From NCBI GenBank assembly GCA_003153055.1, contig PMBV01000204.1, positions 4,526-24,322 on the forward strand: 19,797 nt of DNA, read 5' to 3'. Positions within the stretch are counted from its first letter, which is position 1; each line of letters starts with the position of its first letter. The stretch is from Myxococcales bacterium (GTDB lineage: Bacteria; Myxococcota; Myxococcia; Myxococcales; Myxococcaceae). The position numbers and the translations under genes were made by a program. The notes under the pieces are model-generated. The model saw only the letters and a list, made by a program, of their open reading frames with translations. It was not told the origin of the DNA and did not search any database. This document shows positions 13,494-19,797 of this stretch, piece by piece.

Positions 13494-16028
13494 GTGAACG
13501 CACCAGCAGCGAAGTCAGCGGACACCGACTTCGCCAAGGCCGCGAGCAGCTTCCGGGCCTTCTTCGGAGAGCTCAGAGAGGCATTCCTCGAGCGTGAGTG
13601 GCTCTTCACCCAGCTCGAGCTGGCCTTGCTGTGCCGCGAGCACGTGCTCATCATCGGCCCGCCTGGCACGGCGAAGAGCGCCATCGCCGGGGCGACCCTG
13701 GGCCGCATCGTCGACGCGTCGAGCAACCAGCCCTCGTTGTTCTCCAAGCAGCTGGCCGAGAACACCGTTCAGACAGACCTCATCGGCCCGGTGGACTTCA
13801 AGGTGTTGACCGAGACTGGGCGCACCGAGCACCTCACCGAAGAGGGCATGCTGGGGGCGGTGCACGCGTTCCTCGACGAGGTGTTCGACGGCCGGGACAT
13901 GCTGCTGCGGAGCATTCTCAACGTGCTCCATGAACGAGAGCTCAAGCACGGTCGGAAGGTGACGCCCGGCCGCTGCGAGTGCGCGGTGATGACGTCGAAC
14001 CGCTACCTCTCGGAGGTGCTCCAGCGCTCTCCCGAGACGCTGCAGGCCTTCGCCGATCGCATCTCGTTCATCTGCTTCACCCCCAAGTCGTTTGCTCGGC
14101 GGGCCAGCCGGGCGCAGATGCTCTCGAGGGCCCAGAAGGGCGAGCGGCCGAACCTGACCGAGCGGCTGACGCTCCAGGAGCTCGACCTTCTGCAAGATCT
14201 GGTCACCCAGGTCGAAGTGCCGCCGCTGATCGCCGAGGGCCTGGAGCAGCTCGCCGACACCTTGGAACGGGAGCTGCTCTCCCAGGTGGCCAAGCTGCCC
14301 GACTACGTGCCCACCAAGTACTTCTCGCAGCGCTCCATGGTGAAGGCGTTGTGGGCGCTCAAGGCCGTGGTGGTGCGCGATCGCATCTACCGGCGGCCCG
14401 AGCGGCGGCTCAAGGCCGACCTCGGCGATCTCGAGATGCTCCGGTACTTTTTCCTCCTCGGCGGGCCGCCGGCGCCGGAGGTCGAGGTGCTCCTCAAGGC
14501 CGCCGCCGACCCACGGGAGCGGGCCCAGCTCGAGATCATCCGCGTCGAGAGCAAGGCCTTCGATGACGCCCTCAAGGGGCTGGGCCCGTCGCTTCAGCAG
14601 GCGGCGGAGCGCGAGGCCGCCGAGCTGGGGCTCAAAGACGAGCTGGCCTCCGCCGAGAGCCTCGCCCGCTCCTGGGCGCCGGCGGTGGCGTCGGTGCTGG
14701 CCAAGAACCTCAAGGAGAAGCTGGTACCCGGCCCTCGTCACCCCGAGAACCGGGTGCCTCTGCTTCGGGCGGCCGAAGGGCTCGTCTCCGGCCTCGAGGC
14801 CCGAATCCAGAAAGGCAGCGGGCCGCCGAGCGAGGGCCGGGGAGGCCTCGCGCTGTTGGGCTCGGTGCTCGACGTGCTCGAGCTGGTTCGCCGGGTGCCC
14901 GAGCTGGGGCGGCGTGCGCCGGCGCTGGCGGGCGACATCGTGGAGTTCTGTCGTCAGTCCTGGCAGATGACCGCGCTGGCTGCCGAGGGCGCGGAGTTCG
15001 ATGAGCAACTCCGCCTCGAGGGCATCGCCGGGCTCGCCGCCAACCTGTCGGAGGAGCTCAGCAAGTTAGTCGAGCTCAACGAGACGGCCGCGCAGCTCGT
15101 GCCCGAGAAGGCCGAGGAGGTGCGTGTCGAGCTCGAACAGGTTCGCGAGCGCATTGGCGCCGCGGTGCACCGGCGGGCCAGACGGACCTTCGAGCACGCC
15201 AAGGGTGGCCGGCGACCGGCGGATCCTCTCGAGCAGCTCATCGCCGACGGCCGGCGGCTGCGCGAGCTCGATCAGTCCTTGGGAGAGCTCTCTCCACGGC
15301 ACGTGGGCCTGGTCGCCGAGCTGTTGACGCCGCTCGGCTCGGCCTACGCCCGCGACAGCATGACGAGCGTGCCGTTCAGCCGGCTGGAGCAGCTCGCCCG
15401 GGCGCTCCAGCCAGTGCTGGACAACCTCGAGCGGGAAGGCGTGGCGGTGCCTGAGGCCACGCGCGAGGTCCGCCACGTCATCGAGCAGCGGGTCAGGGAG
15501 CACCTGCGGGGGCGTGAGCCGGCCCGGCCGACGTCACCCGACGTGAGCCAGGTGTTGAATGGCGAGGCCTACGCCCAGTATCGACAGGCCGTCTCGGCCA
15601 ATACCCCCGACGGCGAGACGCAGGCGCTGGGTACGCTCTCCCAGCTCCTCACCCACGTGGGCTCGGAGCCGCTGCCCGACGAGCTCGTCTCGGCGGCGGC
15701 CAACGTCGAGGTCGCCTCGCTGGTCGTGCGAGTCCGCTACCTGCGCACCTGGCTGGCCCAGCTGCTCGCGAACCTCCCCGCGCCCGAGGAGCTCAAGGGC
15801 AAGGCCGACGCGGATCGCGCCTTCGACGCCCTGGTGAAGAGTCGCTTCCCCATGCTGGTGACTCGCGAGGGCGAGCTGGTGCGGCTCGACGCGGCGGCAC
15901 GGCGGTTCTCCAATGAGCGAGGGGAGCGGGGCGAGACGGTGGCGAAGCTGGTGAACACGGTGCGCGCCATCGGCGAGGACTTCATGAGCTACGCCAAGCG
16001 CCTGCTCGACGTTCGCGCGGCGAAGTGA
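13494..16028 (+). CDS. Very long MoxR-family AAA+ ATPase
   Basis: An 844-residue cytoplasmic ATPase. The AAA+ domain is N-terminal: Walker A IIGPPGTAKS (53-62), the MoxR-specific ENTVQTDLIGPVDFKVL (89-105), Walker B HAFLDEV (124-130), sensor-1 region AVMTSNRYLSEVLQRSP (164-180). MoxR ATPases act as chaperones with VWA partners, aiding metal insertion or complex maturation. Usual lengths are about 330 residues, or about 500 for RavA. Here about 500 residues follow the lid domain, predicted helical and rich in Glu, Arg, Leu and Ala (for example KAEEVRVELEQVRERIGAAV), with no domain I recognise. GTG at 13494 is chosen because TATACT lies 7 bases upstream, indicating a leaderless start; the frame is open further upstream but enters the divergent gene. 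The VWA gene starts 3 bases after its stop, so the two form one operon. Confidence 0.9.
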   Translation: MNAPAAKSADTDFAKAASSFRAFFGELREAFLEREWLFTQLELALLCREHVLIIGPPGTAKSAIAGATLGRIVDASSNQPSLFSKQLAENTVQTDLIGPVDFKVLTETGRTEHLTEEGMLGAVHAFLDEVFDGRDMLLRSILNVLHERELKHGRKVTPGRCECAVMTSNRYLSEVLQRSPETLQAFADRISFICFTPKSFARRASRAQMLSRAQKGERPNLTERLTLQELDLLQDLVTQVEVPPLIAEGLEQLADTLERELLSQVAKLPDYVPTKYFSQRSMVKALWALKAVVVRDRIYRRPERRLKADLGDLEMLRYFFLLGGPPAPEVEVLLKAAADPRERAQLEIIRVESKAFDDALKGLGPSLQQAAEREAAELGLKDELASAESLARSWAPAVASVLAKNLKEKLVPGPRHPENRVPLLRAAEGLVSGLEARIQKGSGPPSEGRGGLALLGSVLDVLELVRRVPELGRRAPALAGDIVEFCRQSWQMTALAAEGAEFDEQLRLEGIAGLAANLSEELSKLVELNETAAQLVPEKAEEVRVELEQVRERIGAAVHRRARRTFEHAKGGRRPADPLEQLIADGRRLRELDQSLGELSPRHVGLVAELLTPLGSAYARDSMTSVPFSRLEQLARALQPVLDNLEREGVAVPEATREVRHVIEQRVREHLRGREPARPTSPDVSQVLNGEAYAQYRQAVSANTPDGETQALGTLSQLLTHVGSEPLPDELVSAAANVEVASLVVRVRYLRTWLAQLLANLPAPEELKGKADADRAFDALVKSRFPMLVTREGELVRLDAAARRFSNERGERGETVAKLVNTVRAIGEDFMSYAKRLLDVRAAK

Positions 16029-16031
16029 CCC

Positions 16032-18308
16032 ATGCTGGCCGAGAGGTTCAATGGGCTGCGCGCTCGCCTCGACGCTCTGGGGGCCGGTCGCGCCCCACCG
16101 CTGAGCCTGCTCACGAGGGCGAAGCTGTTGTTGGTGAGGGAGGCGGGCCCGGGATCGCTGGAGGCGCTCACGACCCTCGACGCCGAGCTCGAGCGCGCTG
16201 GCGTGCATACGGCGGCTGACGCGCGGCTGCTGCGCGACCTCGGGCTGCAACGGGGCCGTGCCCTCGGTCTCAAGGAGGGCCTCAACGGGCGGGCCGAGCG
16301 CTCGGTCGCCGACTTCGAGAAGGCGCTGGGCGAGGTCGAGCGGCTGGCCGGGAGCGGTGAGATCGTCGCGGGCCGGCTGGTGAACCTCGAACGCGACTTC
16401 ACGCGGCTGGCGCGGGTCGTCAAGGTGGCGGCTGTCTTCTCGGCGGGTCCCCTGGTGTCCGAGGGCGTCTTCGAGATCTACCCCGTCGCGCGGCTGAGCG
16501 CGTCTGCGCCCCAGCGGGCCAAGGTGGCGGTCGCCGAGCACCTCGCGCAGAGGGCGATGAAGAACGTCGACGACTCGACCCAGAAGCGGAAGGATCTCGA
16601 TCTCGCCTACGAGCTGGTGCTGGTGCTCAGCGCCGAGGCGAAGGAGGACCGGGATCGCGTTCGCCGGCTGCGGGTCGAGCTGGCCGCGGCGCGCGATCGG
16701 GTGCGCTCGTCACCCGGGGTCCGCTCACTGGAGGAGCTGGTGCGGCACCTCCGTCACACCGCCCGCCGAGACCCGCGCACGGCCTTCCGGAGCCTGAGGG
16801 CCCTGTACGATCGAGCGGTGGAGGGTGGAGATGTCGAGGTCGCCAAGGTGGCCTCGGAGGCGCTCCTCTCGCTGGTGCCCCAGGGCTCGATGGCGCGGCT
16901 CATCGAGAAGGACGAGGCCCGGCGCCTGTTCGGCTGGCGGGAGCCCTCGCGGGCCGAGGTGCCCGAGCGCCTGGCCGCGGGTGGCAAAGGGGGCCTGGAG
17001 GACGAGCTGAGCGACGTGTTGGCCCAGCTCGCCTTCGACCTCGACGAGGATCAGCAGCGGGCCCTTGCGCTCGCCAGTGGTGCCGCCCGGTTCTTCGACA
17101 TCGAAGGCTCGCTGTCGGAGGAGCTGGTGGAGGCGGAGACGAGAGCCATACGGCCGGTGCAGCGGCGGGTCGGGTACCCCACGCAGGCGATGAGCTACGA
17201 GTTCACTGGCAGCCTCGACGAGATCCACAACTACGTGGTGACTCACCCGGGCACGTTGGTGCTCGATCTCGCCTCCGGGCGGCAGATGGTGAGGGCCTAC
17301 CTGGAGGAGGAGCCGCCACCCAAACCTCGGCGCATCAAGAAGACCGCGGTGAGGGTCTACGTGCTCGACGCCTCGGGCTCGATGCACGGCGCGCGCGCCC
17401 GGTTCCGAGACGCGATCCTCATCGCCGAGCTCAACGCCATTCGGGTGAAGGCCAAGGTGGGGCTCCCCTTCGATCCGCTGTATTTCTCGTTCTTCAACGA
17501 CACGCCCACGGAGCTGAGCCGGGTCGAGAACGGCACCGAGGCGACGAGGCAGATCAGCAAGCTCTTCCAGCACTCCCAGGCCGAGGGCCAGACGGACATC
17601 TCGCTGGCGCTGATGGCGGCCTTCGAGTCCATCGGCAACGCCCAGGGCCGTGACCCCTATCTCGCCCGGGCTACGGTGGTGCTGGTGACCGACGGCGAAG
17701 ACGGCGTCGATCTCGAGCTGCTTCGACGCACCAAGAAGCCCTACGAGGGGCTGGACATCGCGTTGTCCTTCATTTCGCTGGGCGAGGAGAACCCGGACCT
17801 CAAATCGCTGGTCCTCGAGCAGCGCCGCGCCGGTGCCCGGGCCTTCTACCATCACCTCTCGGACCTCGAGATTCAGCTCGCCCGCACCGAGTTCGACTCG
17901 GCCTTTCGCACGCTGCTCCCGTCAGATGCGCCCATGGGGCCGGACACGCTGGAGAAGTTGCTCCCGCACCTCGAGGCGCTCGAGGCCATCGTTCATGGGC
18001 GACCGCCCACGGCCCTGGGGCGCGTCGAGCTCCAGTTCGATGCGCTCTTCCCCCGGTCGTCGTCGGCCCCACTGGTGAGCGTCGGCGCCCAGATGAAGAC
18101 GCGGCTCCTCGACATTCTCGAGGCCATCGCCGAGACGGCGGCGCTGGCGCCGGCCGACGGGAGGGCAGCGGCGGCCGTGGAGCTGTTGAGCCACCTGCTC
18201 TCGGTGTACTCCATTCCCATGGCGCGCTACCTCGAGGCGGCTGGCGATGGGGCCCTCGCGAAGGGAGTCGAGCGGATCCGGCTGTTGTGTAAGCCCTTCG
18301 AGGAGTAG
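16032..18308 (+). CDS. VWA-domain protein, partner of the MoxR ATPase
   Basis: A 758-residue protein. Residues 1-370 are mostly helical with no recognised domain; 370-430 contain strands leading to the VWA domain at about 438-620. The MIDAS metal site is complete: Asp446/Ser448/Ser450 in VLDASGSMHGA, Thr521 in GQTDIS and Asp554 in LVTDGEDG. A tail of about 140 residues follows. MIDAS VWA domains bind ligands through a divalent metal. Next to a MoxR gene (3-base gap, no ribosome binding site of its own) the expected role is adaptor or substrate receptor, as ViaA is for RavA. ViaA is about 480 residues; this one is much larger and has sequence on both sides of the VWA domain. No signal peptide or membrane segment is visible, so it is probably cytoplasmic. 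Confidence 0.9.
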   Translation: MLAERFNGLRARLDALGAGRAPPLSLLTRAKLLLVREAGPGSLEALTTLDAELERAGVHTAADARLLRDLGLQRGRALGLKEGLNGRAERSVADFEKALGEVERLAGSGEIVAGRLVNLERDFTRLARVVKVAAVFSAGPLVSEGVFEIYPVARLSASAPQRAKVAVAEHLAQRAMKNVDDSTQKRKDLDLAYELVLVLSAEAKEDRDRVRRLRVELAAARDRVRSSPGVRSLEELVRHLRHTARRDPRTAFRSLRALYDRAVEGGDVEVAKVASEALLSLVPQGSMARLIEKDEARRLFGWREPSRAEVPERLAAGGKGGLEDELSDVLAQLAFDLDEDQQRALALASGAARFFDIEGSLSEELVEAETRAIRPVQRRVGYPTQAMSYEFTGSLDEIHNYVVTHPGTLVLDLASGRQMVRAYLEEEPPPKPRRIKKTAVRVYVLDASGSMHGARARFRDAILIAELNAIRVKAKVGLPFDPLYFSFFNDTPTELSRVENGTEATRQISKLFQHSQAEGQTDISLALMAAFESIGNAQGRDPYLARATVVLVTDGEDGVDLELLRRTKKPYEGLDIALSFISLGEENPDLKSLVLEQRRAGARAFYHHLSDLEIQLARTEFDSAFRTLLPSDAPMGPDTLEKLLPHLEALEAIVHGRPPTALGRVELQFDALFPRSSSAPLVSVGAQMKTRLLDILEAIAETAALAPADGRAAAAVELLSHLLSVYSIPMARYLEAAGDGALAKGVERIRLLCKPFEE

Positions 18309-18337
18309 CCAGGGTGGTGCGTGGGCTTCCGTGGAGC

Positions 18338-18343
18338 TAAAGT
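18338..18343 (+). promoter_or_regulatory. Possible -10 element before the small antitoxin-like gene
   Basis: TAAAGT lies exactly 7 bases before the GTG at 18351, as does TATACT before the MoxR gene. No -35 is visible. Weak on its own. Confidence 0.2.
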
Positions 18344-18350
18344 CTCCGGG

Positions 18351-18584
18351 GTGGATGGAGACGCCAGAGCCCGCGCCGAGGTGCGCCGCCGAACCTGGGC
18401 GAATGGCCTTGTGCGCTCGCGCGAAGAGGCCCAGGCGCTCGAGGCGATTCAGTGGGGGCGCCTCAGCCCGGAGCAACGAGTCTCGGTGACATGGTCTCTC
18501 TCTCTCGACTGGCTGGCACTCGGAGGCCTCGGTGACGCTGCCCCCCGACTTGATCGATCTGCTACGGGAGTTCGCCGCCGCTGA
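18351..18584 (+). CDS. Small protein of a nucleotidyltransferase pair (antitoxin-like position)
   Basis: A 77-residue basic protein: ARAEVRRRTWANGLVRSREE, then a central LSPEQRVSVTWSLSLDWLAL and an ending APRLDRSATGVRRR. Small proteins with the order 'RR.TW.NG.....EA...E...W...SP.ER....W.L......GG....PRL.RS..GVRRR' are, from memory, often found directly upstream of nucleotidyltransferases of the DUF6036/AbiEii-like type in myxobacteria and other bacteria. That pairing is seen here: the downstream frame starts inside this gene (53-base overlap). The GTG at 18351 is preferred; there is no good ribosome binding site. Whether the protein is an antitoxin is unproven, and with its partner broken it may be non-functional. 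Confidence 0.6.
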   Translation: MDGDARARAEVRRRTWANGLVRSREEAQALEAIQWGRLSPEQRVSVTWSLSLDWLALGGLGDAAPRLDRSATGVRRR

Positions 18585-18597
18585 GGTGCGGTATCTC
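18532..18597 (+). pseudogene. Truncated nucleotidyltransferase remnant (DUF6036/AbiEii-like)
   Basis: A GTG at 18532 opens a frame reading TLPPDLIDLLREFAAAEVRYL after the start codon. This is the usual first helix of small MNT/DUF6036-type nucleotidyltransferases, which normally continue directly into 'VVGG.A...HG....T.D.D', the nucleotide-binding strand and metal ligands. Here similarity stops right after VRYL. The following codons (AREVSHEESLNP) are unrelated, and the frame then runs antisense through the end of the minus-strand hydrolase gene. All catalytic residues are missing. A deletion with a junction at about 18598-18625 is the simplest reading. The fragment is short, so the family call is moderate. 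Confidence 0.55.
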
Positions 18598-18625
18598 GCT
18601 CGGGAAGTGAGCCACGAGGAGTCAC

Positions 18626-19396
18626 TCAACCCAGCAAGGCCAAGAACGGCTCCACCACGCGGACGACCGCGCCAGGCGCCTCGAGCATCACCATGTGGCC
18701 GGCGCCAGCGACGACCTCAAGGCGAGCCTGGGGGAGTTGATCGCGGAGGTGCTGGGAGTACTTGAGCGGCGTGAGTCGATCCTCGGCGCCGCAGACGAGG
18801 AGCGTCGGCGCGCGCACCTCGCCGAGCCGGGCCATGACGTCGAAGGCGTTGCAGGCCACGAAGTCTCGGTGGGCCACGCCGGCAGGGCAGGCCAACAGCC
18901 CCTCCACGAACTCGCGGTGCAACTCGGGGGCGGAGCCTGGGCCGAAGGACCACTCGGCCATGGTCTGGGCAGCTTGAGCGAGCGAGGCTGGATCCTTGGT
19001 GGCCTCGAGCACCGCCGGGGAGACGCGGAGTCGCGCCCCGGTGCCCACGAGCACGAGCCCGGGCACTCGTTCGGGTGCCAGGAGCGAAGCGGTGAGCGCG
19101 ATGGCGCCGCCCATTGAATGGCCGGCCAAGACCGCGGTGCCAAGGCCGAGCTCGTCGAGGAATCTCAGCAGGCGCTGGGCAAGCTCGGTGATCGTCTCCG
19201 GCGCAGGGCCGGCTGAAGCGCCGTGGCCCGGGAGGTCGAGGGCGATGACCCTCCGCCCGGGGAGCGCCCGCAGCGCCGAGGGCCAGTGGCGATGCGTGCC
19301 GCCCGCGCCATGAATGAGCACCAGGGCCGGTGCCGTCGACGCTGAAGGACCCGAGTCGAGGAAGAACTGCCCGTTGGTCGTCGTCATGGGGCTCAT
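18626..19396 (-). CDS. Alpha/beta hydrolase
   Basis: A 256-residue serine hydrolase: oxyanion-hole motif LVLIHGAGGTHRHW (25-38), DLPGHGASAGP (54-64), nucleophile elbow AGHSMGGAIAL (91-101) with Ser94, acid Asp206 in CGAEDRLTP, and His234 in GAGHMVMLEAP. The triad is complete and the length usual. The LDLPGHGAS and GHSMGGA motifs fit the large esterase/lipase-like and MenH-like branch, but the substrate is unknown. ATG at 19396 is used; ATG at 19387 is equally possible. An extension to TTG at 19438 would run through promoter-like DNA. It has no signal peptide. The gene ends 28 bases beyond the truncated nucleotidyltransferase and is convergent with it. Confidence 0.9.
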   Translation of the reverse strand: MSPMTTTNGQFFLDSGPSASTAPALVLIHGAGGTHRHWPSALRALPGRRVIALDLPGHGASAGPAPETITELAQRLLRFLDELGLGTAVLAGHSMGGAIALTASLLAPERVPGLVLVGTGARLRVSPAVLEATKDPASLAQAAQTMAEWSFGPGSAPELHREFVEGLLACPAGVAHRDFVACNAFDVMARLGEVRAPTLLVCGAEDRLTPLKYSQHLRDQLPQARLEVVAGAGHMVMLEAPGAVVRVVEPFLALLG

Positions 19397-19405
19397 GTTG
19401 GTGGC

Positions 19406-19434
19406 GCGATAGGCCTCGAGAGGGCCCGCGTCAA
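19406..19434 (-). promoter_or_regulatory. Putative promoter of the right-hand alpha/beta hydrolase gene
   Basis: Read on the minus strand, TTGACG (19434-19429) and TATCGC (19411-19406) are 17 bases apart. The -10 ends 9 bases before the ATG at 19396, implying a leaderless or very short leader if that start is used. Confidence 0.35.
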
Positions 19435-19476
19435 CCAACCCAAACTCTCTCTCGCTCCTTCTTCGCCCATGAAGGG

Positions 19477-19488
19477 GTTGGGCCCAAC
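19477..19488. repeat. Perfect 12-bp palindrome
   Basis: GTTGGGCCCAAC is self-complementary without a loop. It lies upstream of the hydrolase promoter on the minus strand, about 43 bases from its -35, so it could be an operator or binding site; no regulator is known. Confidence 0.4.
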
Positions 19489-19496
19489 TGTCACGG

Positions 19497-19515
19497 ATGG
19501 AAGGTGCTCTTCCAT
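19497..19515. repeat. Stem-loop (7-bp perfect stem, 5-base loop)
   Basis: ATGGAAG, loop GTGCT, CTTCCAT. On the plus strand it is followed by only TT before GG, and on the minus strand by no T-run. It begins 7 bases after the stop of the open minus-strand frame. It could be a weak terminator or a binding site; the evidence is only the inverted repeat. Confidence 0.35.
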
Positions 19516-19797
19516 TTGGCCCTCACCCCTGCGAGCCACGGACCTCGCGTCGACGGTACCGTGGCGTGGGCTGGGCCTTGGCACGGGAACGGCTCGAGGC
19601 AGGGGTCGACGGGAGGGGCTCGGGGCCCTGGGCGAGCATCACGAGCCCCTCGGCCGGTCGGGTCGAGTGGTGCATGGGCGGGTGCTTCTCACGTGTGCTC
19701 ACCGAGGTCGCGGGTCGAGGGGCTGTCCAGACGGCCTCGGTGGTTGGACAGCAGGCCGGCCCTCGCACCTCAAGGCGTGCTCGCCGCTCGGCGCCCG

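Larger units (their letters stand above)
19435..19797. other. Gene-poor stretch at the right edge
   Basis: I see no convincing gene here. A minus-strand frame is open from the window edge to a stop at 19523 (at least 90 codons) and could be the end of a gene outside the window. Its translation is Pro/Arg/Ser-rich with no recognisable motif, as expected for a shadow frame in GC-rich DNA. The stretch holds a perfect 12-bp palindrome (19477-19488) and a 7-bp stem-loop (19497-19515). Confidence 0.5.

Noticed and set aside
13515..15008. 497-codon minus-strand open frame
   Set aside because: Antisense to the MoxR ATPase gene; biased composition and no motif.
12388..18597. Reading the CPBP ('Abi') gene, MoxR-VWA pair and nucleotidyltransferase remnant as one defence island
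   Set aside because: Suggestive neighbours, but there is no nuclease, toxin or recognised defence effector, the CPBP gene is divergent, and the nucleotidyltransferase is broken. The evidence supports only separate observations.
19523..19797. Minus-strand frame open to the right edge as a partial gene
   Set aside because: No stop to the edge, but the translation is Pro/Arg/Ser-rich and unrecognised. It cannot be told from chance in DNA this GC-rich, so it is noted only in the edge-region entry.
1..19797. CRISPR arrays, tRNA/rRNA genes, insertion sequences
   Set aside because: No spaced direct repeats, cloverleaf-like sequence or transposase motifs were seen on reading the window.

Overview
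The window is very GC-rich, densely packed DNA with G/C-ending codons. Its gene families (a TIGR02265/DUF2378-like protein, a Cys-rich lipoprotein, a lipoprotein subtilase, a very large MoxR/VWA pair, and a small protein/nucleotidyltransferase pair) point to a myxobacterium (Myxococcota, probably Cystobacterineae). This is inference from protein style; there is no rRNA or tRNA to anchor it. I saw no intact insertion sequence, prophage, CRISPR array or RNA gene, and it reads as ordinary chromosome with one decayed accessory module.

Left part (1-3070): two minus-strand genes (a DUF4350-like fragment cut by the window edge and a TIGR02265-like protein) are divergent from an M19 renal-type dipeptidase. 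Next come a small Cys-rich lipoprotein with its own promoter and a minus-strand alpha/beta hydrolase.

Centre (3212-11088): a compact HelD-like SF1 helicase is followed by a chain of four overlapping genes: a helical protein of unknown function, a HAD-IIB phosphatase, an RlmI-type 23S rRNA m5C methyltransferase, and an alpha/beta-hydrolase-like protein that has lost catalytic residues. A lipoprotein subtilase with a C-terminal membrane domain and an overlapping 72-residue OB-like protein complete the block.

Right part (11078-19797): a homocysteine S-methyltransferase family gene is divergent from a double zf-TFIIB zinc-ribbon protein. A CPBP intramembrane protease diverges, from a 32-bp gap holding overlapping back-to-back -10 elements, from a two-gene operon encoding an unusually long MoxR AAA+ ATPase and a VWA protein. 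This pair is the strongest candidate for a little-described system: a chaperone-like ATPase and its metal-binding partner, each with several hundred residues of unassigned helical sequence. Downstream lies a small antitoxin-like gene whose nucleotidyltransferase partner is cut off after about 22 codons, then a minus-strand alpha/beta hydrolase, then roughly 360 bases with palindromes but no convincing gene.

Several starts (11982, 13494, possibly 18351) sit exactly 7 bases after a -10-like hexamer, suggesting leaderless mRNAs.
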